A DNA stretch of 64,000 nucleotides, taken from assembly GCF_030688855.1 (NCBI RefSeq), contig NZ_JAUYZK010000003.1:1-64000 (forward strand), read 5' to 3'. The translations under genes and the position numbers were made by a program. Of the stretch, positions 18,371 through 28,325 are shown piece by piece. The notes under the pieces were generated by a model that was given only the letters and a program-made list of their open reading frames with translations, did no database searches and was not told the origin of the DNA. The DNA is from Helicobacter cappadocius. Lineage in GTDB: Bacteria > Campylobacterota > Campylobacteria > Campylobacterales > Helicobacteraceae. The first letter of the stretch is position 1; each line of letters starts with the position of its first letter.

Positions 18371-19768
18371 ATGACAATAGCAATACTTTGTGGCGGTTCA
18401 GGAACAAGACTTTGGCCACTTTCTCGGTCTTTACTGCCTAAACAGTTCGCTCCACTTTTGGAGAGTGGTTCATTTTTTACGCAAACCCTCCTTAGAAATG
18501 CTCCTTTAATAAAGTCTCATAATGCACATTTTCAAATTATTGCAAATGAAGTAAATTATTTTATTGCCCAAGATCAGGCAAAACAGGCAAAAGTAGAGAT
18601 ACAAAGTTATATTTTAGAAACAATCGGAAAAAATACAGCACCTGCCCTCTGTCTAAGTGCATTGGATACTGCTTTTAAATATGATAAAGATGAGATTATT
18701 TTAGCACTCCCTAGCGATCATCTCATCAAAGATTCAAAAGCTTACCAAAAAGCTATACAAGAAGCTATAGAATATGCAAAAAATGACTATCTAGTAACAT
18801 TTGGAATAAAGCCTAAAAGCCCTCACACTGGTTATGGATATATAGAATGTGAAAAAAATGGTAATGTTAAAAAATTTACCGAAAAACCAGACCAAAAACT
18901 TGCACAAACATATCTTGAAGAAGGAAATCATTTCTGGAATAGCGGAATGTTCTGTTTTAAAGCCTCTGTTTTTTTAGATGAATTGCAACGATATTCAAAA
19001 AAAGTCTATGATGCCTGTATTGTAGCCTATGAAAATTCAGATCACAATGAAATATATACTCGTATAAACTCTGAGCTTTCTGAAAAGATTCCTGAAATAA
19101 GTATAGATTATGCACTAATGGAGAAGAGCAAAAAAATCAAATGTGTTATTGGAGATTTTTCTTGGAGTGATGTAGGAAGCTTTGAATCCTTAAATGATGA
19201 ATGGCCAAAGGATACTCAAGGAAACGCTTCAAGAAATGATATTATCGCAAAAAATAGCGAAAATAATTTTATACTCTCGGATAAATTTGTAGCAACTATT
19301 GGTATAAAGGATTTGATTATAGTAGATACAAACGATTCGTTACTTTTAGCAAAAAAGGGTGAATCTCAGGCTATAAAAGATATTGTCACAGAGCTTAAAA
19401 AAACTCGCCCAGAACTTACTCAAATCCATACGACAGCTTACCGTCCATGGGGAAGTTATACAGTGCTTTTGGAATCATCTAATTATAAAATCAAACAAAT
19501 CATTGTTAAACCTAAATGTAGGCTTAGTTTGCAGAAACATTTCCATAGAAATGAACATTGGGTGGTAGTGAGTGGAAGTGCAAATGTTAAAAGTGGAGAC
19601 AAAGAAATTTTTCTTAAGGCAAATGAATCTACCTATATTCCAATGGGGCAGTTGCATCGATTAGAAAATCAAGGCAAAATCGATCTTGTTATCATTGAAA
19701 TACAAGTTGGGGAATATCTAGGCGAAGATGATATTGTTAGAATTGAAGATGATTTTAGAAGATGCTAA
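18371..19768 (+). CDS. manC: mannose-1-phosphate guanylyltransferase / mannose-6-phosphate isomerase
   Basis: The 465-residue bifunctional type II enzyme makes GDP-mannose. The N-terminal nucleotidyltransferase domain (residues 1 to about 340) carries CGGSGTRLWPLSR near residues 7-19, with FTEKP (about 171-175) and GNHFWNSGMF later. The C-terminal cupin isomerase domain has YRPWGSYTVL near residue 357, then the metal-site region KHFHRNEHWVVVSG. It is followed after about 100 bases by gmd and fcl, so the three genes form a GDP-mannose to GDP-L-fucose route. The order and content are those of the O-antigen fucosylation supply in Helicobacter. Confidence 0.93.
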   Translation: MTIAILCGGSGTRLWPLSRSLLPKQFAPLLESGSFFTQTLLRNAPLIKSHNAHFQIIANEVNYFIAQDQAKQAKVEIQSYILETIGKNTAPALCLSALDTAFKYDKDEIILALPSDHLIKDSKAYQKAIQEAIEYAKNDYLVTFGIKPKSPHTGYGYIECEKNGNVKKFTEKPDQKLAQTYLEEGNHFWNSGMFCFKASVFLDELQRYSKKVYDACIVAYENSDHNEIYTRINSELSEKIPEISIDYALMEKSKKIKCVIGDFSWSDVGSFESLNDEWPKDTQGNASRNDIIAKNSENNFILSDKFVATIGIKDLIIVDTNDSLLLAKKGESQAIKDIVTELKKTRPELTQIHTTAYRPWGSYTVLLESSNYKIKQIIVKPKCRLSLQKHFHRNEHWVVVSGSANVKSGDKEIFLKANESTYIPMGQLHRLENQGKIDLVIIEIQVGEYLGEDDIVRIEDDFRRC

Positions 19769-19870
19769 TCTCTCCACACAAAACAAAAAAACAATGTAAC
19801 ATATCAAAAGGTTCCAAAAATTTAAAGTTTGTTGTGTTAAAATTATCCAAATAATCTAGCAAGGACATGG

Positions 19871-20983
19871 ATGAAAGTTGCACTAATTACAGGTATCACA
19901 GGACAAGATGGAGCATATTTAGCCGAATTTCTACTTAAAAAAGGGTATGTAGTACACGGAGTGAAGCGTAGAAGCTCCCTATTTAATACCGATAGAATAG
20001 ATCATCTCTATCAAGATCCCCATATTCAAAATCGTGACTTCATCCTGCATTATGGAGATATGACCGATTCAATGAATCTAACTCGCATAATCCAAGAAGT
20101 TCAGCCTGATGAGATCTATAATCTAGCAGCAATGAGCCATGTGGCAGTATCATTTGAAACACCTGAATACACCGCAAATGCTGATGGTATAGGAACATTG
20201 AGAATTCTTGAAGCTGTAAGACTTTTAGGATTAAAAGAAAAAACAAAAATATACCAAGCATCTACAAGTGAATTATTTGGCAAAGTTCAAGAAATTCCTC
20301 AAAAAGAAACCACCCCATTTTATCCACGTTCTCCTTATGCTTGTGCAAAACTATATGCTTATTGGATCACTATCAATTATCGCGAAGCATACAATATATT
20401 TGCTAGTAATGGCATATTGTTTAATCACGAAAGCCCTATACGTGGTGAAACTTTCGTAACTCGTAAAATAACTCGCGGGGTAGCAAAAATAGCACTTGGA
20501 CTTCAAGATAAACTCTATCTTGGTAATCTATCTGCAAAAAGAGACTGGGGACATGCCAAAGACTACATAAGAATGATGTGGATGATTCTTCAAGCAAAGG
20601 AAGCTGAAGATTGGGTCATTGCTACAGGTATCACAACTGAAGTTCGTGAATTTGTAAAATTAGCTTTTGAGGAAGTCGGTATCAATATTGAATTTCGCGG
20701 AGAAGGCATTCAGGAAAAAGGCTATGTAGTTAAATGTGAAAACAAAGATTTTCAGCTTCCTATAGGAAAAGAAGTCATAAATGTCGATGAACGTTATTTC
20801 CGTCCAACAGAAGTTGAACTCCTTATAGGAGACGCAAGCAAAGCAAAAAATAAACTTGGGTGGGTCCCAGAATATGATCTTAAAAGCCTTATAAAAGATA
20901 TGATGCAATCAGATATTAAACTCGTTCAAAAAGATAAATATCTTCAAAAAGGTGGTTATGAGATTTTGAGCTACTTTGAATAA
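19871..20983 (+). CDS. gmd: GDP-mannose 4,6-dehydratase
   Basis: Extended SDR enzyme of 370 residues that turns GDP-D-mannose into GDP-4-keto-6-deoxy-mannose. It shows the NADP-binding [15 protein letters not shown] near residues 7-21, GVKRRSS, the catalytic STSELFG region, and [16 protein letters not shown] with the active Tyr-Lys pair near residues 155-160. GHAKDYI near residue 227 is also typical. AAGGA precedes the ATG at 19871; an ATG four bases upstream is out of frame. Confidence 0.97.
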   Translation: MKVALITGITGQDGAYLAEFLLKKGYVVHGVKRRSSLFNTDRIDHLYQDPHIQNRDFILHYGDMTDSMNLTRIIQEVQPDEIYNLAAMSHVAVSFETPEYTANADGIGTLRILEAVRLLGLKEKTKIYQASTSELFGKVQEIPQKETTPFYPRSPYACAKLYAYWITINYREAYNIFASNGILFNHESPIRGETFVTRKITRGVAKIALGLQDKLYLGNLSAKRDWGHAKDYIRMMWMILQAKEAEDWVIATGITTEVREFVKLAFEEVGINIEFRGEGIQEKGYVVKCENKDFQLPIGKEVINVDERYFRPTEVELLIGDASKAKNKLGWVPEYDLKSLIKDMMQSDIKLVQKDKYLQKGGYEILSYFE

Positions 20984-21015
20984 TCGTAGTTTTTGAGTTT
21001 CAAATAAGGATAGAA

Positions 21016-21978
21016 ATGAAGTTAGATTCTAAAATTTTTGTAGCAGGTCATAATGGTCTAGTCGGAACAGCCATCAAAAAAGCTCTTTTATCAAAGGGTT
21101 ATCAAAATCTTGTACTTAAAACGCGATCTGAATTGGATTTAAGCAGTACCATAAAAGTAGAGGAATTCTTTCAAAAAGAAAAGCCAGAATATGTTTTTTT
21201 GGCAGCCGCAAAAGTGGGAGGAATTATCGCTAACAATACTTATCGTGCTGATTTTATTTATGAAAATCTGATGATTCAAAATAACATTATCTATAGTGCT
21301 TACAAAAATGGGGTTAAAAAATTACTCTTCTTGGGATCAAGCTGCATCTATCCAAAGAATGCTCCTCAGCCTATAAAAGAAGAATACCTATTAACAGATA
21401 CATTAGAATATACCAATGAGCCCTACGCAATTGCTAAAATTGCAGGACTTAAAATGTGTGAAGCTTTCAATTTGCAATATGGCTGTAACTTTATTTCTGT
21501 AATGCCAACAAACCTTTATGGTGAAAATGACAATTTTGATCTTAATACTTCTCATGTGCTTCCTGCATTAATACGAAAATTTTATGAAGGAAAGCTGAAT
21601 AAGTCAAACTCTGTAGAAGTATGGGGAAGCGGTAATCCTAGAAGAGAGTTTTTACACAGTTCCGACATGGCACAAGCCTGTATTTATATTATGGAAAATA
21701 TTAATTTTAACGATCTCATAAACAACTCAAAAGAAATTCGCAACACTCATATTAATATCGGGTATGGAAGCGATGTAAGCATCAAAGAATTAGCAACTTT
21801 AATAAAAAATATAGTGGGCTTTGATGGAGAAATCATTTATGACAAATCCAAACCTGATGGTACTTATCAAAAGCTTTTAGATACTTCCAAGCTAAACTCT
21901 CTAGGATGGAAACCAAAAATCACACTGGAGAAAGGTGTCAAAGAAGTTTTTGAGTGGTATATTAATCAGAAGAAATAA
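21016..21978 (+). CDS. fcl: GDP-L-fucose synthase
   Basis: The 320-residue SDR enzyme epimerises and reduces the Gmd product to GDP-L-fucose. Visible motifs are GHNGLVGTAI near residues 11-20, the GSSCIYPKNAPQPIKEEYLL segment near 106-125 and the catalytic YAIAKIAGLKM near 135-145. It follows gmd by 32 bases with AAGGA before its ATG. A hairpin (22004-22026) separates it from the convergent porin gene. GDP-fucose here probably supplies Lewis-type or other fucosylated surface glycans; no fucosyltransferase is in the window. Confidence 0.97.
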   Translation: MKLDSKIFVAGHNGLVGTAIKKALLSKGYQNLVLKTRSELDLSSTIKVEEFFQKEKPEYVFLAAAKVGGIIANNTYRADFIYENLMIQNNIIYSAYKNGVKKLLFLGSSCIYPKNAPQPIKEEYLLTDTLEYTNEPYAIAKIAGLKMCEAFNLQYGCNFISVMPTNLYGENDNFDLNTSHVLPALIRKFYEGKLNKSNSVEVWGSGNPRREFLHSSDMAQACIYIMENINFNDLINNSKEIRNTHINIGYGSDVSIKELATLIKNIVGFDGEIIYDKSKPDGTYQKLLDTSKLNSLGWKPKITLEKGVKEVFEWYINQKK

Positions 21979-22003
21979 TGCAATATAAAAAAGAATAAAA
22001 AAT

Positions 22004-22026
22004 ATCAAGCCTTTAAAAGGCTTGAT
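22004..22026 (-). terminator. rho-independent terminator of the 22039 porin gene
   Basis: ATCAAGCC pairs with GGCTTGAT around a 7-base loop. On the minus strand it is followed by ATTTTTTATTCTTTTTT, so it terminates the porin transcript. On the plus strand it lacks a T run. Confidence 0.75.
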
Positions 22027-22038
22027 GAATTCAAACTA

Positions 22039-23262
22039 TCAAAAAGATAGTTTTGCAAATATAACGGCATTGTTTTGCTGAACAGCCTTGCTTTGAAAAC
22101 CATTACTCACATAACCACCGCCAATATCAAGTGCTAGATCATTTTTTGCCTTAAAGACATTCCATGAAAGAATCGCAGAAAATTCATTATAATCTCCATT
22201 TGCGTAAAGCAAATCAAAATTAACAATCTCACTCTCAAATCCCGCAAAAATATACCAGCTACTCACATTTTGACCAAAATAGCTAGATTTGCTAGGTGTC
22301 AAATAGGTTGTCCCATAAAATCGGCTTCTATCATTGATGGTATAAATACCGTTGTTTTTCCCTACAGAATACCAACCTGCACCCACTTTAACCATATTTT
22401 TGAATCGCACTTCCTCGTCTGCCCAAAACAAAAAGGTATCATCGCTATCCACGCCTATTATATTTTGCCACAAAACTCTGCCTGAAGTGATAGATTTGAT
22501 ACTTGCGTCATTACCAAACTCCAACGCAACTTTTGTTCCTGCTTGGATCATTGAATGGTTACCTGCATTAGTTTCATCACCATAATATCCATATCCACCT
22601 AACCAATAATGGACAAATGGATCGATTTTGAGAAACCCTAAATCGATATTGATACCACCAGCAAATAGGTCTCTATTACCAATATCAAAATGGTTGAAAC
22701 TAGAAGAATAACGATCAAAACTACTTATTTCAGAACCAAAGCGATTTGGTTTATAACCATAAGTAGCGTAATCATTTACCCAAGTCGCCCAAACGCCAAA
22801 ATATTTGCTATCCCATTTAGCAGCTACGCCCTGAGTATGTCCAGCGATCCAATCAGATTTTAAAAACTCTGTATCAAATCGTCCTACCGCTAATTCTATC
22901 TGACCATCGTATTTTACATACAAGTCAGACAAATCTCCATATTTTTTGGTATATCTTGACTCTCCATAAGTATAGCCATTACCTGTATAGTCTTTTGGAC
23001 TTCCATAAAATCCATATCCACCCCAACCGGCTGCACCAATGTGAAGATTTCCAAATCCTATATCCAAACCTAATTGAGCTGTCAATCCTGCATAATCTGC
23101 ATTTTTATATTCGCCATTTGAATAATCAAAAGCTTTATTTCCATTTGAAAAACCTTTATTGAAAGTCCCTCCAATATGCCCAAATACATCATAATCAGCA
23201 GCACTAAGACTACCCAAAAGAGCTCCTGCTAATGCAAACGAACCAAAAATCTTGTTTTTCAT
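22039..23262 (-). CDS. Hof-family outer membrane protein
   Basis: The 407-residue protein has a signal peptide (MKNKIFGSFALAGALLGSLSA, cleavage near residue 21) and ends in a C-terminal Phe (FAKLSF), typical of beta-barrels. Repeated amphipathic strands and the internal motif AVGRFDTEFLKSDWIAGHTQGVA match the Hof porin family of Helicobacter, in which a GRY/F-D/N-x-D/E...DWIAG-QG signature recurs. It is the most downstream of three tandem paralogues (also 23335-24531 and 24583-25710) and ends at a terminator. The substrate is unknown. Confidence 0.8.
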   Translation of the reverse strand: MKNKIFGSFALAGALLGSLSAADYDVFGHIGGTFNKGFSNGNKAFDYSNGEYKNADYAGLTAQLGLDIGFGNLHIGAAGWGGYGFYGSPKDYTGNGYTYGESRYTKKYGDLSDLYVKYDGQIELAVGRFDTEFLKSDWIAGHTQGVAAKWDSKYFGVWATWVNDYATYGYKPNRFGSEISSFDRYSSSFNHFDIGNRDLFAGGINIDLGFLKIDPFVHYWLGGYGYYGDETNAGNHSMIQAGTKVALEFGNDASIKSITSGRVLWQNIIGVDSDDTFLFWADEEVRFKNMVKVGAGWYSVGKNNGIYTINDRSRFYGTTYLTPSKSSYFGQNVSSWYIFAGFESEIVNFDLLYANGDYNEFSAILSWNVFKAKNDLALDIGGGYVSNGFQSKAVQQNNAVIFAKLSF

Positions 23263-23334
23263 TTCCTATTCCTTAATATAGAATTTTTTATGCACACATT
23301 AGCTAAATCGTCAAAATAAAATCTTTTTTTAGTC

Positions 23335-24531
23335 CTAATAAGAGAATTTACCAAAAAATATCAATGAACTATTTCCTATACTAGCAGGAGCTTTTGAAGA
23401 ATACGCATATACATATCCTGCACCGGCATTGAATTTCATATTTTTATGTTGCCAAAGTTTATAATCTGCAACCAATGAATACTCTTGATAATTTCCAAAT
23501 GCTACCATTGCATCCAATCTCACCCTATTGACCTCTAAGCCACCGAAAACATAGCCTGTTATAGTATCGTTAGCAAAATAAATTGCTGGAACACCTGGTG
23601 AATTGATTCCTCTACCATAGAACCTGGTTCTATCACTAAAGGTATAAAGAGAACCTTTTTTATCTGCTCCAATCACAGCATAAAAACCTGCCCCAAAATT
23701 GAACATCTTATATTTAATGGCCTCATCAATCCAAATAAGTCCAGAAATATCATCTCCAGCCACTCCGTCTGTATCACCATATTGAAACATACCTCTTAAG
23801 AGTGTAGTAGAATAAAAACCACTGCCTATACTTGTCGCATAACCAGCCTTAGCACCTACTTGCACTAATACACCTTTTGTTGTTGTTGGCAATTGAGTAT
23901 CAATAAGCACAAAAGGAGAAATTCTAAAGGCCTTATAGGTATAATCAACCCCAGCGGCAATCACTTCACCACCAACATATTTATTTTTCTTACCTCCAGA
24001 ATTATACGCCACGAGGGAATTGAGTTCTGTAGCAATTCGGTTGCCTTGTTGGCCACTATATTGATAACCATTATAGAGCATTGAATCCATATAGATTCCC
24101 CAATAATTCATTCCCCTATCATGAATTTTTATAGAAGCTCCCTGAATATTCCCTGCTATCCAATCAAACTCAGCAAAATCTGTGTTATATCTTCCAAGTG
24201 CAAATTTTAATTTATCTGTGTTGTATTTAACAAAAGCATCTGAAATATCACCTGTGTTATCGTATGGCTTGTTTGATCCTGGAATAGTATCATTATTAAA
24301 TACACTCCAAGCTCCAATAGCACCTAGTCCTAAACTCCAGTTATTGTCTAATAAAAAATTCGCTCCAGCTCTTGCGGTCAGTCCTATATAACTATGAGGG
24401 CTTGATTCAATCCCTTGATTATACAAGGCACCCAAATACCCATAAGGGTCAACTGTAACCTCAAGTGCTTCTAACTGACTTGCACCAAAAAAAGCACAAG
24501 AAATAACTGAGCCTAAAATAAACTTTTTCAT
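23335..24531 (-). CDS. Hof-family outer membrane protein
   Basis: The 398-residue paralogue has a signal peptide (MKKFILGSVISCAFFGASQLEA) and a barrel body with ALGRYNTDFAEFDWIAGNIQGASI near residues 114-137, nearly the same element as in the downstream gene. It also shares DRTRFYG and a C-terminal aromatic residue (FGKFSY). It lies 51 bases from the upstream paralogue and 72 bases from the downstream one, so the three genes are probably co-transcribed. The substrate is unknown. Confidence 0.8.
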   Translation of the reverse strand: MKKFILGSVISCAFFGASQLEALEVTVDPYGYLGALYNQGIESSPHSYIGLTARAGANFLLDNNWSLGLGAIGAWSVFNNDTIPGSNKPYDNTGDISDAFVKYNTDKLKFALGRYNTDFAEFDWIAGNIQGASIKIHDRGMNYWGIYMDSMLYNGYQYSGQQGNRIATELNSLVAYNSGGKKNKYVGGEVIAAGVDYTYKAFRISPFVLIDTQLPTTTKGVLVQVGAKAGYATSIGSGFYSTTLLRGMFQYGDTDGVAGDDISGLIWIDEAIKYKMFNFGAGFYAVIGADKKGSLYTFSDRTRFYGRGINSPGVPAIYFANDTITGYVFGGLEVNRVRLDAMVAFGNYQEYSLVADYKLWQHKNMKFNAGAGYVYAYSSKAPASIGNSSLIFFGKFSY

Positions 24532-24582
24532 GAAACTCTCCTACAAAATATTGAAATTATCTAACAATTATATACAATAAAA

Positions 24583-25710
24583 CTAAAATTTATACTGAAC
24601 AAATCCTCTACCCATGATATAGTTCTTCGTATCGTTAAAATAGCCTATCGCATCGGTTTGATTAGCCATACCTAAAATACTGATTCCCAACTCTACACCC
24701 TTAATAGGTGTAAAATTAACCTTTGCTTCCCAGTTAAAAACACTTTTTCCATTAATAAAGCTTCCTCTTAATGCTCCATATATTTTTGCATAATTTGTAA
24801 TATCAGCACTAGCAAATCCATAGATAGTGGTTGAATTTCCATAAAACATACCAGTTGCACGTTCAAACGGAGTATGTTGTCCAAACGCATCAATTCTATT
24901 AGCACCCTGCCCACCTCCAACAGTGCTAAGTCCAAGACCTCCTTGCATATTTCCAAGCCCTACAAGTCCTTCTAGCCATACAAGACCACTTGATCCAGAA
25001 GCACCATAATATTTTTTGTCTGCTACATACGAAAGCAGATAAATATGACTATCAAAATAAATTCCTGATTTTAGTGGTAAGTGCAAATCCACATCAATTC
25101 CAGGAGAAATAAAAACTCCGGGTGCAAAATACAAATAAGGTTTTATTTTTACAGGAGCATTAGGAATTTGAATATCCCCTTGAAATAAAATTGCCCCAGC
25201 CCAACCATACATTTTTCTAAAACCACTCAAATAATAATTTTCAACATAAGCATTTCTAAATGCCCACACAAATTTCAAAGAGATATTATCAAGCTTATCA
25301 TAGCTCAGACTCAATCCTTCTGTATTGTGAGTTATCCACTGTTCATTTATCTCATATCGCCCCAAAGTCATTTTAAATTTTTCATATTGGTTGTAAAAAT
25401 CCCCATAAAGTTTTGTAAATACAAATAGATCTTGTGCTCTATCAAAATCTCCCGTTTTCCCCTGATAAAGTCTAGGAACTAGCCAAGCTTCAGCCCCAAC
25501 CTTATAACCCATAAATCTTTGAGATTGATAAGCCAAAGACATATTCAAATCCCCATAAGTCGGATCTTGCTTGGTTGATTGCTGAAAAAAAGCTCCTATA
25601 TGACCATTTATGACACCTTTCATTAGTGCATCTTGAGGACTTTTTATATTATCTGCAAATACAATACCTCCATATATAGACAAACAGCACAAAACAAGCT
25701 TCCTTAGCAT
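24583..25710 (-). CDS. Hof-like outer membrane protein
   Basis: The 375-residue protein has a signal peptide (MLRKLVLCCLSIYGGIVFA) and a C-terminal Phe (GRGFVQYKF). TLGRYEINEQWITHNTEGLSL is the divergent counterpart of the GRY...DWIAG...QG element in the two neighbouring genes, so it is a more distant family member. It is the promoter-proximal gene of the trio, divergent from cbpA across a 184-base intergenic region. Confidence 0.75.
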   Translation of the reverse strand: MLRKLVLCCLSIYGGIVFADNIKSPQDALMKGVINGHIGAFFQQSTKQDPTYGDLNMSLAYQSQRFMGYKVGAEAWLVPRLYQGKTGDFDRAQDLFVFTKLYGDFYNQYEKFKMTLGRYEINEQWITHNTEGLSLSYDKLDNISLKFVWAFRNAYVENYYLSGFRKMYGWAGAILFQGDIQIPNAPVKIKPYLYFAPGVFISPGIDVDLHLPLKSGIYFDSHIYLLSYVADKKYYGASGSSGLVWLEGLVGLGNMQGGLGLSTVGGGQGANRIDAFGQHTPFERATGMFYGNSTTIYGFASADITNYAKIYGALRGSFINGKSVFNWEAKVNFTPIKGVELGISILGMANQTDAIGYFNDTKNYIMGRGFVQYKF

Positions 25711-25894
25711 CCATATCCTTTTCTCAATTCTTGGCGAGTTAATACATTTAATTTGGCTTATTCTAGCAAAAAAAGTTCCAAAAAATTTTGAATGATTTTT
25801 ATAAATAAAGTTGATTGACTTATACTAAACTTTTATGATAGAATAAAGCTTAATTTGAAATCATAAAAACACAAAAAATGATTAGGAGAAATGG

Positions 25895-26758
25895 ATGAGC
25901 AAAAGTCTTTATGAAACACTTGGAGTCAGCGAAAATGCAAGTGCTGATGAAATTAAGAAATCTTATAGAAAACTAGCTAGAAAATACCATCCTGATATCA
26001 ATAAAGAAAAAGAAGCAGAAGAAAAATTCAAGGAAATTAATGCAGCTTATGAAATTTTAAGTGATGAGAAAAAACGAGCACAATATGATCAATTTGGAGA
26101 CAACATGTTTGGAGGGCAAAATTTCAGTGATTTTGCCCGAAATCAAGGAAGCGGTGGACTCAACTTAGATGATATTCTTTCTCAAATATTTGGAAACTCC
26201 GGGGGTTTTGGAGCAGGTGCAAATAGCTTTGGCTTTGGTGTAGGATTTGGCTTTGAACCTGATTTAGACGTTCAAGCAAGTCTTACAATTCCTTTTTCTA
26301 CAGCTGTTCTTGGAGGCAAACAACATATCAATATGCAAAATGATAGTTTTGATATTAAAATCCCAGCAGGAATAGCAAACAACGAGACGATTCGGATAAA
26401 AGGAAAAGGAAAGGCAGGAAGAAGTGCGAGAGGCGATTTGTTGCTCAAAATCACCATAAGCGAGGATCCGCAATACACTAGAGAAAATGATGATCTTACC
26501 AAGACATTTGATTTGCCATTGAAAACTGCTCTTTTTGGAGGAAAAGTTCTCATACCAACACTTTATAAAGAAGTAAATTTAAAAATCCCTGCAAACACAA
26601 AAAATTTACAAAAATTTCGTATCAAAGAACTTGGAGTAAAAAATAGAAAAACTGGTCATATGGGAGATTTGTTCTTAAAAGCAAATATAGTTTTACCACA
26701 TACAGATTCTCTTTCTGATGATCTCAAAAAAGCTCTTGAAGACCAATTACCAAACTAA
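25895..26758 (+). CDS. cbpA: DnaJ-like co-chaperone, curved DNA-binding protein CbpA
   Basis: The 287-residue protein starts with a J domain ([22 protein letters not shown]) carrying HPD near residues 35-37, followed by a Gly/Phe-rich linker (about 75-125) and two C-terminal peptide-binding domains. No CxxCxGxG zinc fingers are present, which separates CbpA from DnaJ. In H. pylori cbpA, hspR and rarA form a heat-shock operon repressed by HspR; the same three genes are adjacent here. AGGAG precedes the ATG. A candidate -10 (TATGATAGAAT) is at 25834-25844. Confidence 0.93.
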   Translation: MSKSLYETLGVSENASADEIKKSYRKLARKYHPDINKEKEAEEKFKEINAAYEILSDEKKRAQYDQFGDNMFGGQNFSDFARNQGSGGLNLDDILSQIFGNSGGFGAGANSFGFGVGFGFEPDLDVQASLTIPFSTAVLGGKQHINMQNDSFDIKIPAGIANNETIRIKGKGKAGRSARGDLLLKITISEDPQYTRENDDLTKTFDLPLKTALFGGKVLIPTLYKEVNLKIPANTKNLQKFRIKELGVKNRKTGHMGDLFLKANIVLPHTDSLSDDLKKALEDQLPN

Positions 26759-26768
26759 AGGATAAAAA

Positions 26769-27131
26769 ATGTATAGCTATGATGAACCTGTGTATCTTAT
26801 TAGTGTAGTTGCTAAAATTTTAGAAATTCACCCACAAACACTAAGGCAATATGAGAAAGAAGGATTAATAGAACCTGGTCGCACTGATGGAAAAATGCGA
26901 CTTTATTCTCAAAGAGATATAGATAAAATAAAAACCATCTTGAGACTCACTCGCGATATGGGGGTAAATCTCGCAGGAGTTGATATTATTTTACGACTCA
27001 AAGAAAAACTAGATGAACTAGATAACATCAACGAAGAACTGCGAGATAATTTACAAAAAAAGACCCAAACTTCAAACACAAGAGTAAGTGTAAAACAAAG
27101 CTCTTATGAATTGATATTGTTCAAAAAATAA
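26769..27131 (+). CDS. hspR: heat-shock transcriptional repressor HspR (MerR family)
   Basis: The 120-residue MerR-type regulator has the N-terminal winged helix YLISVVAKILEIHPQTLRQYE (residues about 9-29) with KMRLYSQRDIDKIK, then a coiled-coil region rich in Glu, Leu and Asn. The C-terminal SSYELILFKK is like that of H. pylori HspR. It lies 10 bases after cbpA. Autoregulation of the operon is known in H. pylori; I could not identify a confident HAIR-type operator upstream of cbpA. Confidence 0.92.
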   Translation: MYSYDEPVYLISVVAKILEIHPQTLRQYEKEGLIEPGRTDGKMRLYSQRDIDKIKTILRLTRDMGVNLAGVDIILRLKEKLDELDNINEELRDNLQKKTQTSNTRVSVKQSSYELILFKK

Positions 27132-27141
27132 GCTTATCTAG

Positions 27142-28320
27142 ATGAAAAATTTGGCTAATCTTTTTCGTCCTAAAACCTTAGAAGAATTTGTTGGTCAAGA
27201 GCATATTCTTGGACACAAGTCTGCTTTAAAGCAAGCTCTTTTGTCAGGAAATTTTCCTCATTCATTTTTTTATGGCGTTCCTGGAACTGGAAAAACAACC
27301 TTAGCAAGACTGATCGCTGGTAAATTAGACAAACCTTTTTTACAGCTCAATGCGACAAATTTTAAGCTTGAAGAACTCAGATCTATGCTCAAGCAATACA
27401 AAAATACACTCACAAAACCTATCGTTTTCATTGATGAAGTTCATCGTCTCAACAAAGCACAGCAAGAATTTTTGCTTCCTGTTATGGAAAATCAAGAAGC
27501 CATCATCATCGGAGCAAGTACAGAAAATCCATACTACACACTCACAAACGCAATAAGATCACGATCTTTGTTATTTGAATTTTCTCCATTAAATAAAATT
27601 CAACTCTCTAGTATTCTTGAAAAAGTGTTTCAATCCTATCCTTGCCACATCACTCAAGAGGCAAAAGATTATTTGATAGAATCTAGCTCTGGGGACGCAA
27701 GAGCAATGTTAAATCTACTAGATGTTGCAATGGAATTAGAAGAGATAGATTTAGCAGCCCTAAAAATACTCCGTTCCACCAGTCTAAAAGATGGCAGCAG
27801 CGAAGATGATACTCACTACAATCTTATCAGTGCATTGATAAAATCCATTCGCGGAAGCGATGAAAACGCAGCGATTTATTATCTTGCTAGACTTATTTGT
27901 GCAGGAGAAAATCCTGAATTCATAGCAAGAAGACTGGTGATTTTATCTAGCGAAGATATTGGCAATGCAAATCCTAATGCACTTAATATCGCCACATCTA
28001 CAATGTTAGCAGTTTCAAAGATAGGGTATCCAGAAGCTAGAATCATTCTTTCTGAATGCGTGATTTATTTAGCTTGTTCTCCTAAATCAAACACAGCATA
28101 CAATGCAATCAATGAGGCTATGAAAGCCATTGATGATGGAGAAATTTTACCCATCCCTAAAAATATCCTTCCCAAATCCAAAGACTATCTCTATCCTCAT
28201 GCTTATGGGGGTTGGGTACAACAAAAATATTTACAAAAACCACTAGAGTTTGTTAAACACACCCAAAAAGGGTTTGAAAAAACTCTCTTTGAGTGGATAC
28301 AGAAAATCAAAGGCTCTTAA
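27142..28320 (+). CDS. rarA: replication-associated recombination protein RarA/MgsA (AAA+ ATPase)
   Basis: The 392-residue AAA+ protein acts at stalled replication forks. It has FYGVPGTGKTTLARLIA near residues 43-59 (Walker A), IVFIDEVHRLNKAQQEFLLP near residues 94-113 (Walker B), a STENP sensor and the C-terminal tetramerisation part with YLYPHAYGGWVQQ. It is 10 bases after hspR, the third gene of the HspR operon. Confidence 0.93.
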   Translation: MKNLANLFRPKTLEEFVGQEHILGHKSALKQALLSGNFPHSFFYGVPGTGKTTLARLIAGKLDKPFLQLNATNFKLEELRSMLKQYKNTLTKPIVFIDEVHRLNKAQQEFLLPVMENQEAIIIGASTENPYYTLTNAIRSRSLLFEFSPLNKIQLSSILEKVFQSYPCHITQEAKDYLIESSSGDARAMLNLLDVAMELEEIDLAALKILRSTSLKDGSSEDDTHYNLISALIKSIRGSDENAAIYYLARLICAGENPEFIARRLVILSSEDIGNANPNALNIATSTMLAVSKIGYPEARIILSECVIYLACSPKSNTAYNAINEAMKAIDDGEILPIPKNILPKSKDYLYPHAYGGWVQQKYLQKPLEFVKHTQKGFEKTLFEWIQKIKGS

Positions 28321-28325
28321 ATAAT

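Noticed and set aside
25711-25894. HspR operator (HAIR-like inverted repeat) upstream of cbpA
   Set aside because: Expected from H. pylori biology, but I could not find a convincing inverted repeat in this region by eye.
28293-28325. GTG start extending the 28326 gene upstream into rarA
   Set aside because: It would add eleven mostly polar residues in front of an otherwise normal signal peptide; the ATG at 28326 fits better.
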